Assembly: GCF_014695395.1 (NCBI RefSeq)
Contig: NZ_JACJOF010000042.1
Coordinates: forward strand, 1 to 64,000
From: Nodosilinea sp. FACHB-131
GTDB taxonomy: Bacteria; Cyanobacteriota; Cyanobacteriia; Phormidesmidales; Phormidesmidaceae
Length of the DNA stretch: 64,000 nt
Direction of reading: 5' to 3'
In this document: positions 1 to 9,700 of the stretch, in pieces
Layout: every line of letters begins with the position of its first letter
Numbering within the stretch: position 1 is the stretch's first letter
The notes under the pieces: generated by a model
The model's input: the letters and a program-made list of their open reading frames with translations, nothing else
Databases searched by the model: none
Told to the model about the DNA's origin: nothing
Position numbers and translations under genes: made by a program

Positions 1-132
1 GACGACGGCGACGCGATTGGCATTCGGGTAGCGTTGGATATGCGCCAATCGGGTCAATACGACAGCATGAACTACGAGCAGGTGTTGGCCCCTCTGAAAC
101 GGCATCGGGCTGAGGCTGACGCAGCCGACTAA
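1..132 (+). CDS. C-terminal end of an unidentified gene (partial)
   Basis: An open frame enters from the left edge and stops with TAA at 130-132, giving the last 43 residues of a protein. The tail is hydrophilic and charged (it ends in AEADAAD). I do not recognise the family. A strong terminator about 100 bp downstream supports this being the end of a plus-strand transcription unit. The 5' part lies outside the window. Confidence 0.5.
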   Translation, partial: DDGDAIGIRVALDMRQSGQYDSMNYEQVLAPLKRHRAEADAAD

Positions 133-232
133 GCCACATGGCCGATCGCAGGGGGTAGAGTGCGATTGCACCCTACCATTAGGGGCACCATAGGCCCAAC
201 AGCGGGCGCGATGCCATGTCTAGATGCAATAA

Positions 233-270
233 ACCCCCACAGACACCGCTGGTCTGTGGGGGTTTTGTTT
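233..270 (+). terminator. Rho-independent terminator
   Basis: A perfect 12-bp stem (ACCCCCACAGAC at 233-244 with its complement at 252-263) is followed by a T-rich run. It fits termination of the partial gene at the left edge. A related terminator sits at about 637-675 and shares the ACCGCT loop. Confidence 0.85.
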
Positions 271-338
271 TGGCGCGATTAGCTATTTAGCCCGCTCAAG
301 TCGTAGGCCTGAATCAACTTGGAGCCATGGGCAGCGAT

Positions 339-587
339 CTACCTCTCTATTTCTCCTCCAAGCATCTCGGCTTTTTCTTCGTCTGTGGCTTGGAGTACCA
401 GTGCCTCTAGTTTTTCCAGTTCACTGCAATCGCCCGTGCTGGTCTTGGAAACATCAACAGCCTGCTGGTGCAGCGGCCCTAGATATTTGCGTGGATCGTC
501 AGGTTGTGTGGACCCTTTAGTAATCATGGTGATGATTTGTGACGGTACCACTTGCCCATTATTGCGAAGCTCGGGTTTGGACACCAT
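339..587 (-). CDS. Small hypothetical protein, 82 aa
   Basis: An 82-residue frame starts at ATG 587 and is flanked by two terminators. The protein is hydrophilic, with a Glu/Lys-rich C-terminal helix (ELEKLEALVLQATDEEKAEM) and no membrane segment. I do not recognise it. The opposite strand also holds an open frame of similar length (319-594), but its serine-rich composition looks like a shadow. The minus frame is preferred because of its amphipathic C-terminus. It remains uncertain that either is expressed. Confidence 0.4.
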   Translation of the reverse strand: MVSKPELRNNGQVVPSQIITMITKGSTQPDDPRKYLGPLHQQAVDVSKTSTGDCSELEKLEALVLQATDEEKAEMLGGEIER

Positions 588-636
588 AGGCTAACAACGA
601 GCAGGATTCCTGAATCGTAGATGCACCCTAAAAACT

Positions 637-675
637 AACCCCCATAGGTACCGCTAGCCCGTGGGGGTTTTGTTT
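637..675 (+). terminator. Probable terminator hairpin, related to the one at 233
   Basis: AACCCCCA at 637-644 pairs with TGGGGGTT at 662-669, followed by TTTGTTT. On the other strand the hairpin is also followed by a T-rich run, so it may work in both directions. It closes the gap between the small minus gene and the GGDEF-EAL gene. Confidence 0.6.
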
Positions 676-751
676 GGGTACCTGTGACGCCATCCCTGTT
701 AGGGTTAAATGCTCTCAAATTCAGCGGCTTTAAGCAAGTTAAGGGCAGGGT

Positions 752-922
752 GGATTGAGTAGTTGTCTGCGCGCAATTAGCCGGTCTGACCTACCCCATA
801 TCTGTACCCAAATGTCTTGGACATAGCTGAGTTGGAATTGTCCAGCGCTGCGCTAGACAAACTTTGGTACGTTTCACGAAAGAGCCGCTGAGAGAGATTG
901 TGATGCGGCTTTAAAGCGTGGG
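752..922 (+). repeat. Dispersed repeat, copy R1
   Basis: This is one of four related intergenic copies (also 4680, 6012 and 15853). Shared blocks include an AGTTG(C/T)CTGC segment near the start, a 23-nt hairpin (here 838-860) and ACGTTTCACGAAAGAG after the hairpin. In this copy the hairpin has one C-A mismatch and nine pairs. It ends about 135 bp before the GGDEF-EAL gene. Confidence 0.75.
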
Positions 923-1056
923 CCAATTCGCCGGTGCTTAATTTAACAGGTTTATAGCTCTTCTGGGTTAATTTTCAGCACGCCAGTCTCACCCCTTACG
1001 CGGGTCGAGGCAAGCTTAGTTCAGTGACGTAATAGCTCCCAAAATGCCTGAAGGCC

Positions 1057-4000
1057 ATGACACAACACGATCCCTTTGCTCCCCCGGGCTGGTTCGGTAG
1101 ACAAGCGATGTCGCGGTGGAGTGAATGGGTGCCGGGGCTGGCGGCGAGCCTGAGCGTGGGGCTGGGGCTGCTGGTACTGAGCGCTTGGCATACTCACACT
1201 ACAGCGATTATTCAGTGGCCAGCGGGGTCACCGCCCACTCGCTACAATGCGGCGATTTTGATGGTCTTGCTAGGACTGGCGCTGCTGAGCTGGATACGGC
1301 GGTGGCGCAGCTGGGCGCTGGGCCTAAGTGGGGCGGTGGTGGTCCTTAGCGGGCTGACCCTGGTGCAGTACCTGGCGGGGATCAACCTGGGTATTGACCA
1401 ACTGCTGATGCACGACTACATCACCACCGAACTTTACGCCCCCAGCCAGATCGATCCTCGGGCCATTCAGACACCCATCCATCAGCTGTTTATTCAAGTC
1501 GAGCAGCCCTTGCCAGGGCGCCCGTCCCCCAACGCGACTTTGAGCTTCTTATGCTTGGGTCTGGCGGTACTGGGGTTGGCGATTGCCGATCACAAGCCAT
1601 CATCCCAATTTCCCCCGGCCCGTCTACCTTGGATTCCCGCCGTGGCTGCCACCCTGGCCACTGGGGTGGTTGGCTCCAACCTGATCGTGCTGCTGGGCTA
1701 CCTGACCCAGCTGGGCACCGCCTACACCTGGCGCTTTTTGACCGGCGTGGCGCTTCCCACTGCCGTGGTGCTGCTAGGGCTGGGGCTAGGCATCGTGGTT
1801 GCAGTGCTGCACCGTCAGCCCCACCCCGGCCAGCCGCGCTGGCTGGCCGGGAGCGTAGGGTTTGGGGTGGCCACCGCTAGTCTGCTACTGTGGGAGGCAC
1901 TGATCAGCTGGAGCTCCACTCTGCGAAGTGAGCTCTCAGCGCAATTGGCCCAGCAGGTGACTAACCTGCTGCTGCCAGCAGCCAATATCGTGCTGACGGC
2001 AGGTCTGATATCGGCGCTGCTGGTAGCAGGAGTACTCCATTTGTACCGACGCTCCCAGGCTCAGGCTCAGAAGCTCCACCGGCTGAACGATGCCTTGACC
2101 CAGACTCGATCGCTGCTCGACACCATCCTTGAATCTACCGGCGACGGCATTTTAGTCCTTGATGCCGACTGGCATATCCGCTACTTCAACAGCCGCTTTC
2201 TGCGGCAGTGGGCGATTCCTCTCGCTTTGGCGGATGAGGTCGTCCGCAGCGGTGCCACCACCAACTTCTATCCCTTTATTCTCAGCCAAACCAAAGACCC
2301 CCAAGCGTTTGATGCTGCCTTCCAACGCATGATGGCGGATTTGAACCAGAAGACCTTTGACCGGGTCGAGCTAATCGATGGCCGCGTTCTGGAGCGTCAC
2401 GGACGCCCCCATCGAGTGGGCGATCGTACCGTGGGCAAAGTCCTCACCTACCACGACGTCACCGAGCGCCACCGGGCCGAAATGGCCCTGCGCGACAGCG
2501 AAGACCGCTATCGGTCGGTCGTAACCGCCCTGGCGGAGGGGGTAGTACTTCAAGATGCTAACGGGGTTATTCAGACCTGCAACAGCCGCGCCGAAGAAAT
2601 TTTGGGCCTGACGCTGGATCAGATGCAAGGTCGCACCTCCATCGACCCGCGCTGGCGCAGCATCTATGAAGACGGTCGTCCCTTCCCCAACGACAAACAC
2701 CCCGCCATGGTCACCCTGCGCACCGGGCAGCCCAACCGCAACGTCATCATAGGTATCCACAAGCCCAACGGTACCCTTACCTGGATCTCCGTTAATGCCG
2801 AGCCCATGGTGCGCTCCGGTGAAACCCAGCCCTATGCCGTAGTTTGCTCCTTTGCCGATATCACTCAACGGCGGCAGATGGAAGAGGCCCTGTTTCACGA
2901 AAAAGAGCTGGCTCAGGTCACTCTCCACTCTATTGGCGACGCCGTGATCACCACTGACGTGGCCGGTCGCGTCGAATACTGCAACCCCGTCGCCCAATCC
3001 CTCACTGGTTGGAGCCAGGCGGAGGCCCAAGGGCGCCCCCTGGACACTGTATTCACCATCATTCACGAAGAGACCCGCGAGCCTGCCCCCAACCCAGTGG
3101 AAATAGCCCTGCGGGAGAACCGCGTGGTCGCGCTGGCAAAAGATACCGTGCTGCTGTCCCGCGATGGACGCGAAATTGGTGTAGACGATTCTGCCGCCCC
3201 CATCTGCGATCGCCAGGGCCAAACCGTGGGTGCCGTAATGGTGTTCCACGATGTCACTCAGTCCCGGCAGCTTACCCGGCAGGTTACCTGGCAAGCTATC
3301 CATGACCCTCTAACTGGGCTGGTCAACCGTCGCGAGTTTGAACGCCGCCTGCACCAGGCGATCGCCCGAGCCCAGGCCCATGAGGGCAGCTATGTGTTGT
3401 GCTACCTCGATCTCGACCAGTTCAAAATTGTCAACGATACCTGTGGCCACAACGCTGGCGACGAACTGCTGCGCCAGATCACTAACCTGTTGCAGAGCCA
3501 CATTCGCAAAACCGACACACTAGCCCGCCTAGGGGGTGACGAGTTTGGCGTGTTGCTGTATCAGTGCGCTCTTGAGCAGGCTCTGCGGGTGGCTCATAGC
3601 CTAAAAGATGCGGTACAAGATTTCCGTTTTGCTTGGGCAGGCAACACCTTCGCTATCGGCGTCAGCATTGGTGTGGTGCCTATCAACCACCACAGCGACA
3701 CGTTGGAGAACGTGCTAATAGCCGCCGACACCGCCTGCTATACCGCCAAAAATAACGGACGTAACCGCGTCCATACTGTACACCTCGATGATCAGGCTCT
3801 GCTTCAACAGCAGGAAGAATTTCGCTGGGTGGCCCGCCTTACCCAAGCCTTAACCGACCATCGGTTTTGCCTCTTTGCCCAGCTCATCGTGCCGACTGCG
3901 CCGGGGCCAGCAAAAGAATATCACTACGAGGTGCTGCTACGCCTACGGGACGACACCAGGCAAATGATCCCGCCCCTGGCCTTTTTGCCAGCAGCGGAGC

Positions 4001-4590
4001 GCTACGGCCTGATGGCCAAGATCGATCGCTGGGTGGTCAGCACCCTGTTTCAGCACTGGCCCACCCTGCATAACCAGTTAGACTCAGACCCAACAGTGCC
4101 CACGGTCTATGCGATCAATCTTTCTGGAGCCAGCCTCAATGACGACGCCATGGTGGATTTTCTGCGCCAGCAGTTTGCCCTATACCCCGTGCCGCCCCAG
4201 CAAGTGTGCTTTGAAATTACCGAAACGGTGGCGATTGCTAACCTCTCCAAAGCCAGCGACTTTGTCCGCCAGTTAAGGGCGTTGGGTTGTCGCTTCGCCC
4301 TGGACGACTTTGGCAGCGGCGTGTCGTCCTTTGCCTACCTTAAAACCCTGCCTGTGGATTACCTCAAAATCGACGGTGGCTTCGTCAAAAACATTCTCGA
4401 TGACCGTGTTGACTACGCTATGGTCGATGCTATTAGTACCATTGGCCGCGTTATGGGCCTCAAAACCATTGCCGAATACGTTGAAAACAGCGCCATTCTG
4501 GATTGCATCACAGCTATCGGCGTAGACTTTGCCCAGGGCTATGGCATTGGCCACCCCCAACCGCTGGTCTGCACCTACGACCTAGAGTGA
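1057..4590 (+). CDS. Membrane-bound PAS-GGDEF-EAL cyclic-di-GMP signalling protein
   Basis: The 1177-residue protein has about eight hydrophobic segments in residues 25-330, then three PAS-type sensor domains (about 350-735), a GGDEF domain (RLGGDEFGVLL near 823) and an EAL domain (from about 955). The GGDEF active-site motif is intact, so diguanylate cyclase activity is plausible. The EAL signature reads EVLLR instead of EALLR, but the metal-binding glutamate, the ITET motif and DDFGSG (near 1082) are present, so phosphodiesterase activity is possible. It should act at the inner membrane, turning a signal into a change of cyclic-di-GMP. The ATG at 1057 precedes the first membrane segment. 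The gene is monocistronic, between repeat copies R1 and R2. Confidence 0.93.
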   Translation: MTQHDPFAPPGWFGRQAMSRWSEWVPGLAASLSVGLGLLVLSAWHTHTTAIIQWPAGSPPTRYNAAILMVLLGLALLSWIRRWRSWALGLSGAVVVLSGLTLVQYLAGINLGIDQLLMHDYITTELYAPSQIDPRAIQTPIHQLFIQVEQPLPGRPSPNATLSFLCLGLAVLGLAIADHKPSSQFPPARLPWIPAVAATLATGVVGSNLIVLLGYLTQLGTAYTWRFLTGVALPTAVVLLGLGLGIVVAVLHRQPHPGQPRWLAGSVGFGVATASLLLWEALISWSSTLRSELSAQLAQQVTNLLLPAANIVLTAGLISALLVAGVLHLYRRSQAQAQKLHRLNDALTQTRSLLDTILESTGDGILVLDADWHIRYFNSRFLRQWAIPLALADEVVRSGATTNFYPFILSQTKDPQAFDAAFQRMMADLNQKTFDRVELIDGRVLERHGRPHRVGDRTVGKVLTYHDVTERHRAEMALRDSEDRYRSVVTALAEGVVLQDANGVIQTCNSRAEEILGLTLDQMQGRTSIDPRWRSIYEDGRPFPNDKHPAMVTLRTGQPNRNVIIGIHKPNGTLTWISVNAEPMVRSGETQPYAVVCSFADITQRRQMEEALFHEKELAQVTLHSIGDAVITTDVAGRVEYCNPVAQSLTGWSQAEAQGRPLDTVFTIIHEETREPAPNPVEIALRENRVVALAKDTVLLSRDGREIGVDDSAAPICDRQGQTVGAVMVFHDVTQSRQLTRQVTWQAIHDPLTGLVNRREFERRLHQAIARAQAHEGSYVLCYLDLDQFKIVNDTCGHNAGDELLRQITNLLQSHIRKTDTLARLGGDEFGVLLYQCALEQALRVAHSLKDAVQDFRFAWAGNTFAIGVSIGVVPINHHSDTLENVLIAADTACYTAKNNGRNRVHTVHLDDQALLQQQEEFRWVARLTQALTDHRFCLFAQLIVPTAPGPAKEYHYEVLLRLRDDTRQMIPPLAFLPAAERYGLMAKIDRWVVSTLFQHWPTLHNQLDSDPTVPTVYAINLSGASLNDDAMVDFLRQQFALYPVPPQQVCFEITETVAIANLSKASDFVRQLRALGCRFALDDFGSGVSSFAYLKTLPVDYLKIDGGFVKNILDDRVDYAMVDAISTIGRVMGLKTIAEYVENSAILDCITAIGVDFAQGYGIGHPQPLVCTYDLE

Positions 4591-4679
4591 AGCCTAATCT
4601 TCCACTCCCTAAAAAACTAGGGTTACCGCAACTGCAAGAAACTTAGCGTTGATCCGGAGCTGGGCATAGACTTTTGGTT

Positions 4680-4830
4680 GCTTTGAACAGTTGCCTGCGC
4701 GCGCAACTGGCGAATCTGGCTTCGCCGATGCAGCTGGAGGATAATTGTCCAGCACAGTGTTGGACAAATTTCGAAACGTTTGACGAAAGAGTTGTTGAAA
4801 AAGATTGTGATGTTGCTTTGAGGCGCGGGG
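4680..4830 (+). repeat. Dispersed repeat, copy R2
   Basis: This copy starts about 90 bp after the GGDEF-EAL stop. Its central hairpin (4745-4767) is fully paired with one G-U pair: TTGTCC pairs with GGACAA and AGCAC with GTGTT. An upstream 6-bp hairpin (AGTTGC with GCAACT, about 4689-4708) is also perfect here. Short open frames on both strands across this copy are not credible genes. Confidence 0.75.
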
Positions 4831-5383
4831 CAGCTAAACCATGACTCAGATTTATTTCACTAGGCGTCTCCCTTTGCAACCGACTCATAGTTCTGCCACA
4901 GGCGTTTCACTGAACGTAGGACTGCTTCGTCCGGTAAGAATAATGTTTCAGCAAAATCGCATCGCGCACCCAGTCAAGAAGCGCCTTGGTGGAGTTGAAC
5001 CATGCATAAATAACTCCGTACTAGCCATAAGGAAATCTTAAGTTGTATGTCTCCCATTCATCAAGAATTTATACTGAATCTGTCCATCTAAGATTCTATA
5101 TTCGGCATTTAGTCTGAAGTTATTCCACTCAAGCTCCCCGTGGGGGTGTTTATGCAGACAGATTTCCATTTAAGATTCCGCATGGAGGTATTATGCAAAA
5201 ATTTCCCCTCTAATTATGAGTTATCCCTTGTTTATTTTGATAAGCTATTTGACTACTAAAACTGCAGACAAATGTTTTGAGCTGTTTGGGGGGAACGTTC
5301 AACCTAAGAATTTGAATGGCAAAAAGCTGATCTTGATCCATGCAATACTTCAATTGTAATTATTTAGGCGTTATCAAAAAAAC
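4831..5383. other. Intergenic stretch, nothing recognised
   Basis: This AT-richer gap lies between R2 and the small membrane protein. I see no convincing open frame, tRNA or strong terminator. The promoter of the membrane protein gene should lie in its right end. Confidence 0.5.
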
Positions 5384-5764
5384 ATGATCCAGCCTGACCA
5401 ATCTATCTTGAATGCTCGGAATCGATTAATCGCTATGTTTCTAGTGCTTTGTATTTTGGATACTACCTTGGTAATCATTGCGCGGGATAAATGGGCTATT
5501 GGCCGCATCTTACTCACAATTGTAGTAATGTATTTTGTTCTACAAGGGCGACAATGGGCAAAATGGCTCCTGATATGTATCTGTAGTTTTTTGGTGATCA
5601 TTTTGATGGCAATGGTTCTTTTACTGAGTTCAAAACTCTCTGTCATTCTCATAGTAGGAAGTTTGATGATGGCAATTCTCAGTTCCATTATTCCTATTTA
5701 TATGATCGGTAGCAGGGATTTAGCTCATTACTTCTCCTGGAAAAGGCAAAATTATTCTCAATAA
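5384..5764 (+). CDS. Small four-helix membrane protein, 126 aa
   Basis: The protein has four evenly spaced hydrophobic segments (about residues 17-34, 44-55, 60-82 and 85-106) and short basic loops, typical of a small integral membrane protein. No enzymatic motif is visible and I do not recognise the family. The sequence ends in a polar tail (FSWKRQNYSQ). It stands alone, with more than 400 bp empty on its left and repeat R3 on its right. Local base composition is more AT-rich than in the large signalling genes around it, which suggests a separate origin. Confidence 0.7.
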   Translation: MIQPDQSILNARNRLIAMFLVLCILDTTLVIIARDKWAIGRILLTIVVMYFVLQGRQWAKWLLICICSFLVIILMAMVLLLSSKLSVILIVGSLMMAILSSIIPIYMIGSRDLAHYFSWKRQNYSQ

Positions 5765-6011
5765 CTTCATGTATAAATTTTATCTAACCAAAATCACTGC
5801 CTAACAACACCCATGCACACCGACCGCCGAGAGATTATTGGTTGAAGTTCAAGGTATCTACGGCAGGTGATGAGCATCGTTAGACCGCATACATTCAGCT
5901 AATTTCATGAAATATCGACTTTGAATGGGCAGAGTGACACTATGGGGAGGTCGCTGAAGTAATTAATAAGAAAACTGAGTGCTCAATGGTCTTAACTTGC
6001 TGAAAGCTTGT

Positions 6012-6186
6012 GGGTTGAGTAGTTGCCTGCGCACCCAATTGGCCAATCTGGCTTAACCCCGTACCTGTACCCAAATGCTTTGGGCATAGCTGAGTGGGAA
6101 TTGTTTGGTACAGTGTTAGACAAATTTTGGAACGTTTCACGAAAGAGCTGCCAAAAGAGATTGTAATGCTGCTCTGGGGCGCGGGA
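6012..6186 (+). repeat. Dispersed repeat, copy R3
   Basis: Its hairpin (6101-6123) is the most diverged copy yet stays fully paired with a CAG loop, through four G-U pairs on the plus strand plus compensatory changes. It shares with R1 the segment CTGTACCCAAATG upstream of the hairpin, which R2 and R4 lack. Confidence 0.75.
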
Positions 6187-6264
6187 TAACTAGCCTGGGC
6201 TACTAATCAGCCTAATCAGGAGCTACTTCCATGTGCCAGAGCTTCAGCCTTCCCTGGAGAATGA

Positions 6265-6495
6265 ACATTCCACCGTGCTCTTGAGATTCGCATCAGCCGA
6301 GCCCCTCGGAATATTGCAGGCCCTAGATTTCAACCAGCCCTCGACCGACTGCCCTTTACCCCGCTAGAACTGTTCCCAGAGGCAGCCCCAGCGCATGCCC
6401 TAGTAGAAACGGCTGGCTTACTTATCGGCACCGGCTGGCTGCTTTCTATAGAAGGCAGCCGCGATGAACCAGAGGATCGATACTGCTGCGAGTAA
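6265..6495 (+). pseudogene. Gene remnant, 76 codons without a start
   Basis: A frame without a usable start codon runs between stops and ends with TAA at 6493-6495. The peptide (for example LEIRISRAPRNIAG, then ALVETAGLLIGTGWLL) looks like real coding sequence in composition, but no start or ribosome-binding site is present. It is probably the tail of a decayed gene. The family is unknown. Confidence 0.3.
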
Positions 6496-6780
6496 TTAGG
6501 AGATGAGCAGCCACGCGTTGCTGACGTCGCTGCAGCGGTATTTGGAGGTGAGGCCAGAGCAAGTGTCGGAGACGATCGCCACATTAAACTACTAAACCTT
6601 ATAGAAAGACGGTCACAACCTGTTGAAAGAGGTCAATTTATACCTCACAGCAAAGCCTCTATCCGTACTAAGAATACGATGTGTGTATTTTCTGATACAT
6701 TTGAGCATAAGCTAGGCACCCTGTGATCCGGACGACGCTACGAGATGGTTGATTTACCAGAACGTTAACGGGGAGCAAGG

Positions 6781-9700
6781 ATGCCAAATATCCAGGGTGA
6801 TTATGAAGCGGCTCGATTAGCTGCGTTAGCTCGATATGAGCTCTTGGATACGGCCCCAGAAGCGGCTTTTGATGATTTAGTTCAACTTGCCACCCAGATC
6901 GGCCAAACCCCGATTGCTTTAATGAGTCTGATTGATGACCACCGCCAGTGGTTTAAGGCAAAGGTTGGCCTAACGGCAACGGAAACTCCCCGCCAGTGGG
7001 CCTTTTGCGCCCATGCGATTCTACAATCACAGCCTCTCATCATCGAAAATGCTCTGCTCGACGAGCGCTTCGCGCAGAATCCGCTCGTTGTCGGGGAACC
7101 CCACATTCGTTTCTACGCCGGCTTCCCCCTCATTACTGCCCAGGGTTATCGGCTAGGGACGCTGTGCGTCATTGACCAACAACCGCGGCAACTAGATTCA
7201 GCGCAACTTGAAGCGTTGGGCATCCTGAGCCGTCAGGTCGTGGCACAACTGGAACTAAGATACGGGCACCGGGTGCTGAAGCAAACCCTAAAAGACCGTA
7301 CAGACATTGAGTTTACGTTGGATCAGTCGTCCATTGTGGCGATCGCAGATGCCCAAGGGTTGATTACTTACGCCAATGATAAGTTCTGCGAAATCTCTCA
7401 TTATTCAGCGGTAGAACTGATTGGCAACAAGCATCGTTTGCTGGAGGAAGGCGACCATTCTCCGACTGATTTAGAAGCCATCTGGCAAATCCTCAATCGT
7501 GGGCAGGTATGGCGAGGAGAAATCCAAAAACGCGCTCAAGACGGTAGCTTGTATTGGGCTAATACGACTGTTGTCCCTTTTCTAGACGGTGATAACAGGC
7601 CCTATCAGTACGTCGCCATCTGTCACGATATTACGGCGCAAAAGCGGCTAGAGGCAAAACTGCGGCGACAATCCGCTCAGGAATGCCTAGTTAGGCAAAT
7701 GGCTGAGCGCATTCATGTTCAAGGTTCGCTCGATCTGACCGCGATTTTGCAGACCACCGTCGCTGAGGTGCATCATCTATTGGCATCTGACCGAGTCCTG
7801 ATTTACCAACTTAACACTGACCATAGTGGCTATGTCGTAGTGGAATCGACAGATGCTCAGTGGCGCAAAATTACAGGCACTCAGATTTACGACGCCCAGT
7901 TTGCTCGACATTACTTACAGCTCTATGCACAGGGGCGGGTGCAGGCGATCTCAGATATTGAGACCGCCGATTTGACCCCCTGCCATCGTGACTTACTAGC
8001 CGATTTTCAGGTACGGGCCAATCTAATCGTGCCCATTGTCGATGCAGGTAAGCTCTGGGGCTTGCTGGTGGTGCAACAATGTTCTGGCGCGAGGGTATGG
8101 CAAACGGATGAGATTGATTTGCTTAAGCAACTCACCACCCAAACGGCGATCGCGATTCATCAGTCAGAGCTGTATCAGCAGTCTCAAGCCGAACTGAAGC
8201 AACGCCAACAGGCTGAGAATTTGTTGCGGCAGCAATTTGAGCGAGAGCGTTTAATTACAGCAGTAGCGCACCGCATTCGGGAGTCGTTAGACCTCAGTCA
8301 GATTTTGAACACGACGGTGGCTGAGGTCAGGCAATTGTTGCAGGCTGATCGGGTACTGACCTATCGCATCAATCCTGACGGTACGGGTTGGGTGACGAAT
8401 GAGGCTGTTGCTTCAGGATGTTTTTCGCTAATAGGTCAACCGCTATTAGAGGAGGTTTTTCCGGTTGAAAGTTATTGCTTTTACCAACAGGGCCGGGTCC
8501 GCGCCATTACTGATATTGAGCAAGACGGTCTCTCAGCCTGTTTAGTCGAAACCCTCCATCAACTGGGCGTGAAGTCCAAGCTAGTGGTCCCAATTCTCCA
8601 CAATCAAGAGCTTTGGGGGCTGTTAATTGCTCACCAGTGCCATCGCTATCGTGAATGGCAAGCTTGGGAACTGGATTTTCTTAAAGAACTTTCGACCCAT
8701 GTCGGCATTGCAATCGCTCAAGCAACCCTGTTAAAACAAGCGTCTCAGCAAGCCCAGGCGGAAGCCACCATCAATCGCCTCACCCGCCTGTTGCATACGC
8801 CTAGAGATGCCATCCGGGTGATGCAGCAAGTCATTGATGCTACCGTTACCACCTTTGGTTGTATTGGTGGACAGCTTTATATCTCCGCCGATACCGAAGA
8901 GCAGAGTGATCAGCTTTACCGTTCAGGCGTGCAACCAGCTTTAACCCTGGAGGGTGAAAGCTATCTTTGGCGTCATTTGGCCCAGAGCGCGAATGGTGGA
9001 AGGCATCGGACAAAGAGTAGTGGAGAAGCGCCAACTTACCATCTCTATACCCTGCAAGATTTTGGGCAAGATCCACACCTGCGGACGTTAGGAGCGGCCT
9101 TCGAAGCGGTCACCATTGATTCCGTACTGATTGTGCCCCTGCAATATCAGCAACAAGCCATTGGGTGGTTCAGCCTGTTTCGTCGCGAACTGGGTGCGAG
9201 TCTGTTGGCGACCGGTGGATTTTCAAACCCCCAACAGACTACTGCCGACACGAATCCATCCTCTCAAGACTTAGCGGATATGCCATTTGCTTCAGGTTGG
9301 AACGCAGAAGACATCAAACTGTCGCAAACCCTGGCCACCCATTTATACATCACCGTGATGCAGCGGCGGATTGAGGCAACGATTCGCCATCAAGCTTGTC
9401 ATGACCGGCTCACTGGATTACCCAACCGGCTGCTGTTTGAAGAAGAACTGGTCAGGGCTTTAGAACAACTCAAACCCGCCAACAACAGACTAAATAGTAG
9501 GATGCTCGCGGTCTGCTTTGTGGATCTCGACCATTTCAAGGCGATTAATGACACCCTGGGCCATGCCATAGGGGATCAGCTCCTGCAGCAAGTGGCACAG
9601 CGAATTTCAGGCTGTTTAAAGAAGGGCGATATTGTGGCGCGTTGGGGTGGGGATGAATTTACCCTGATGCTTCAAAATATTCAGTCCACCAAAGATGTTA

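Noticed and set aside
2371..3303. 310-codon minus frame inside the first GGDEF-EAL gene
   Set aside because: It is antisense to a clear PAS-GGDEF coding frame in high-GC DNA, a common shadow.
4643..4888. 81-codon minus frame over repeat R2
   Set aside because: It lies on the repeat; the other repeat copies do not preserve the frame.
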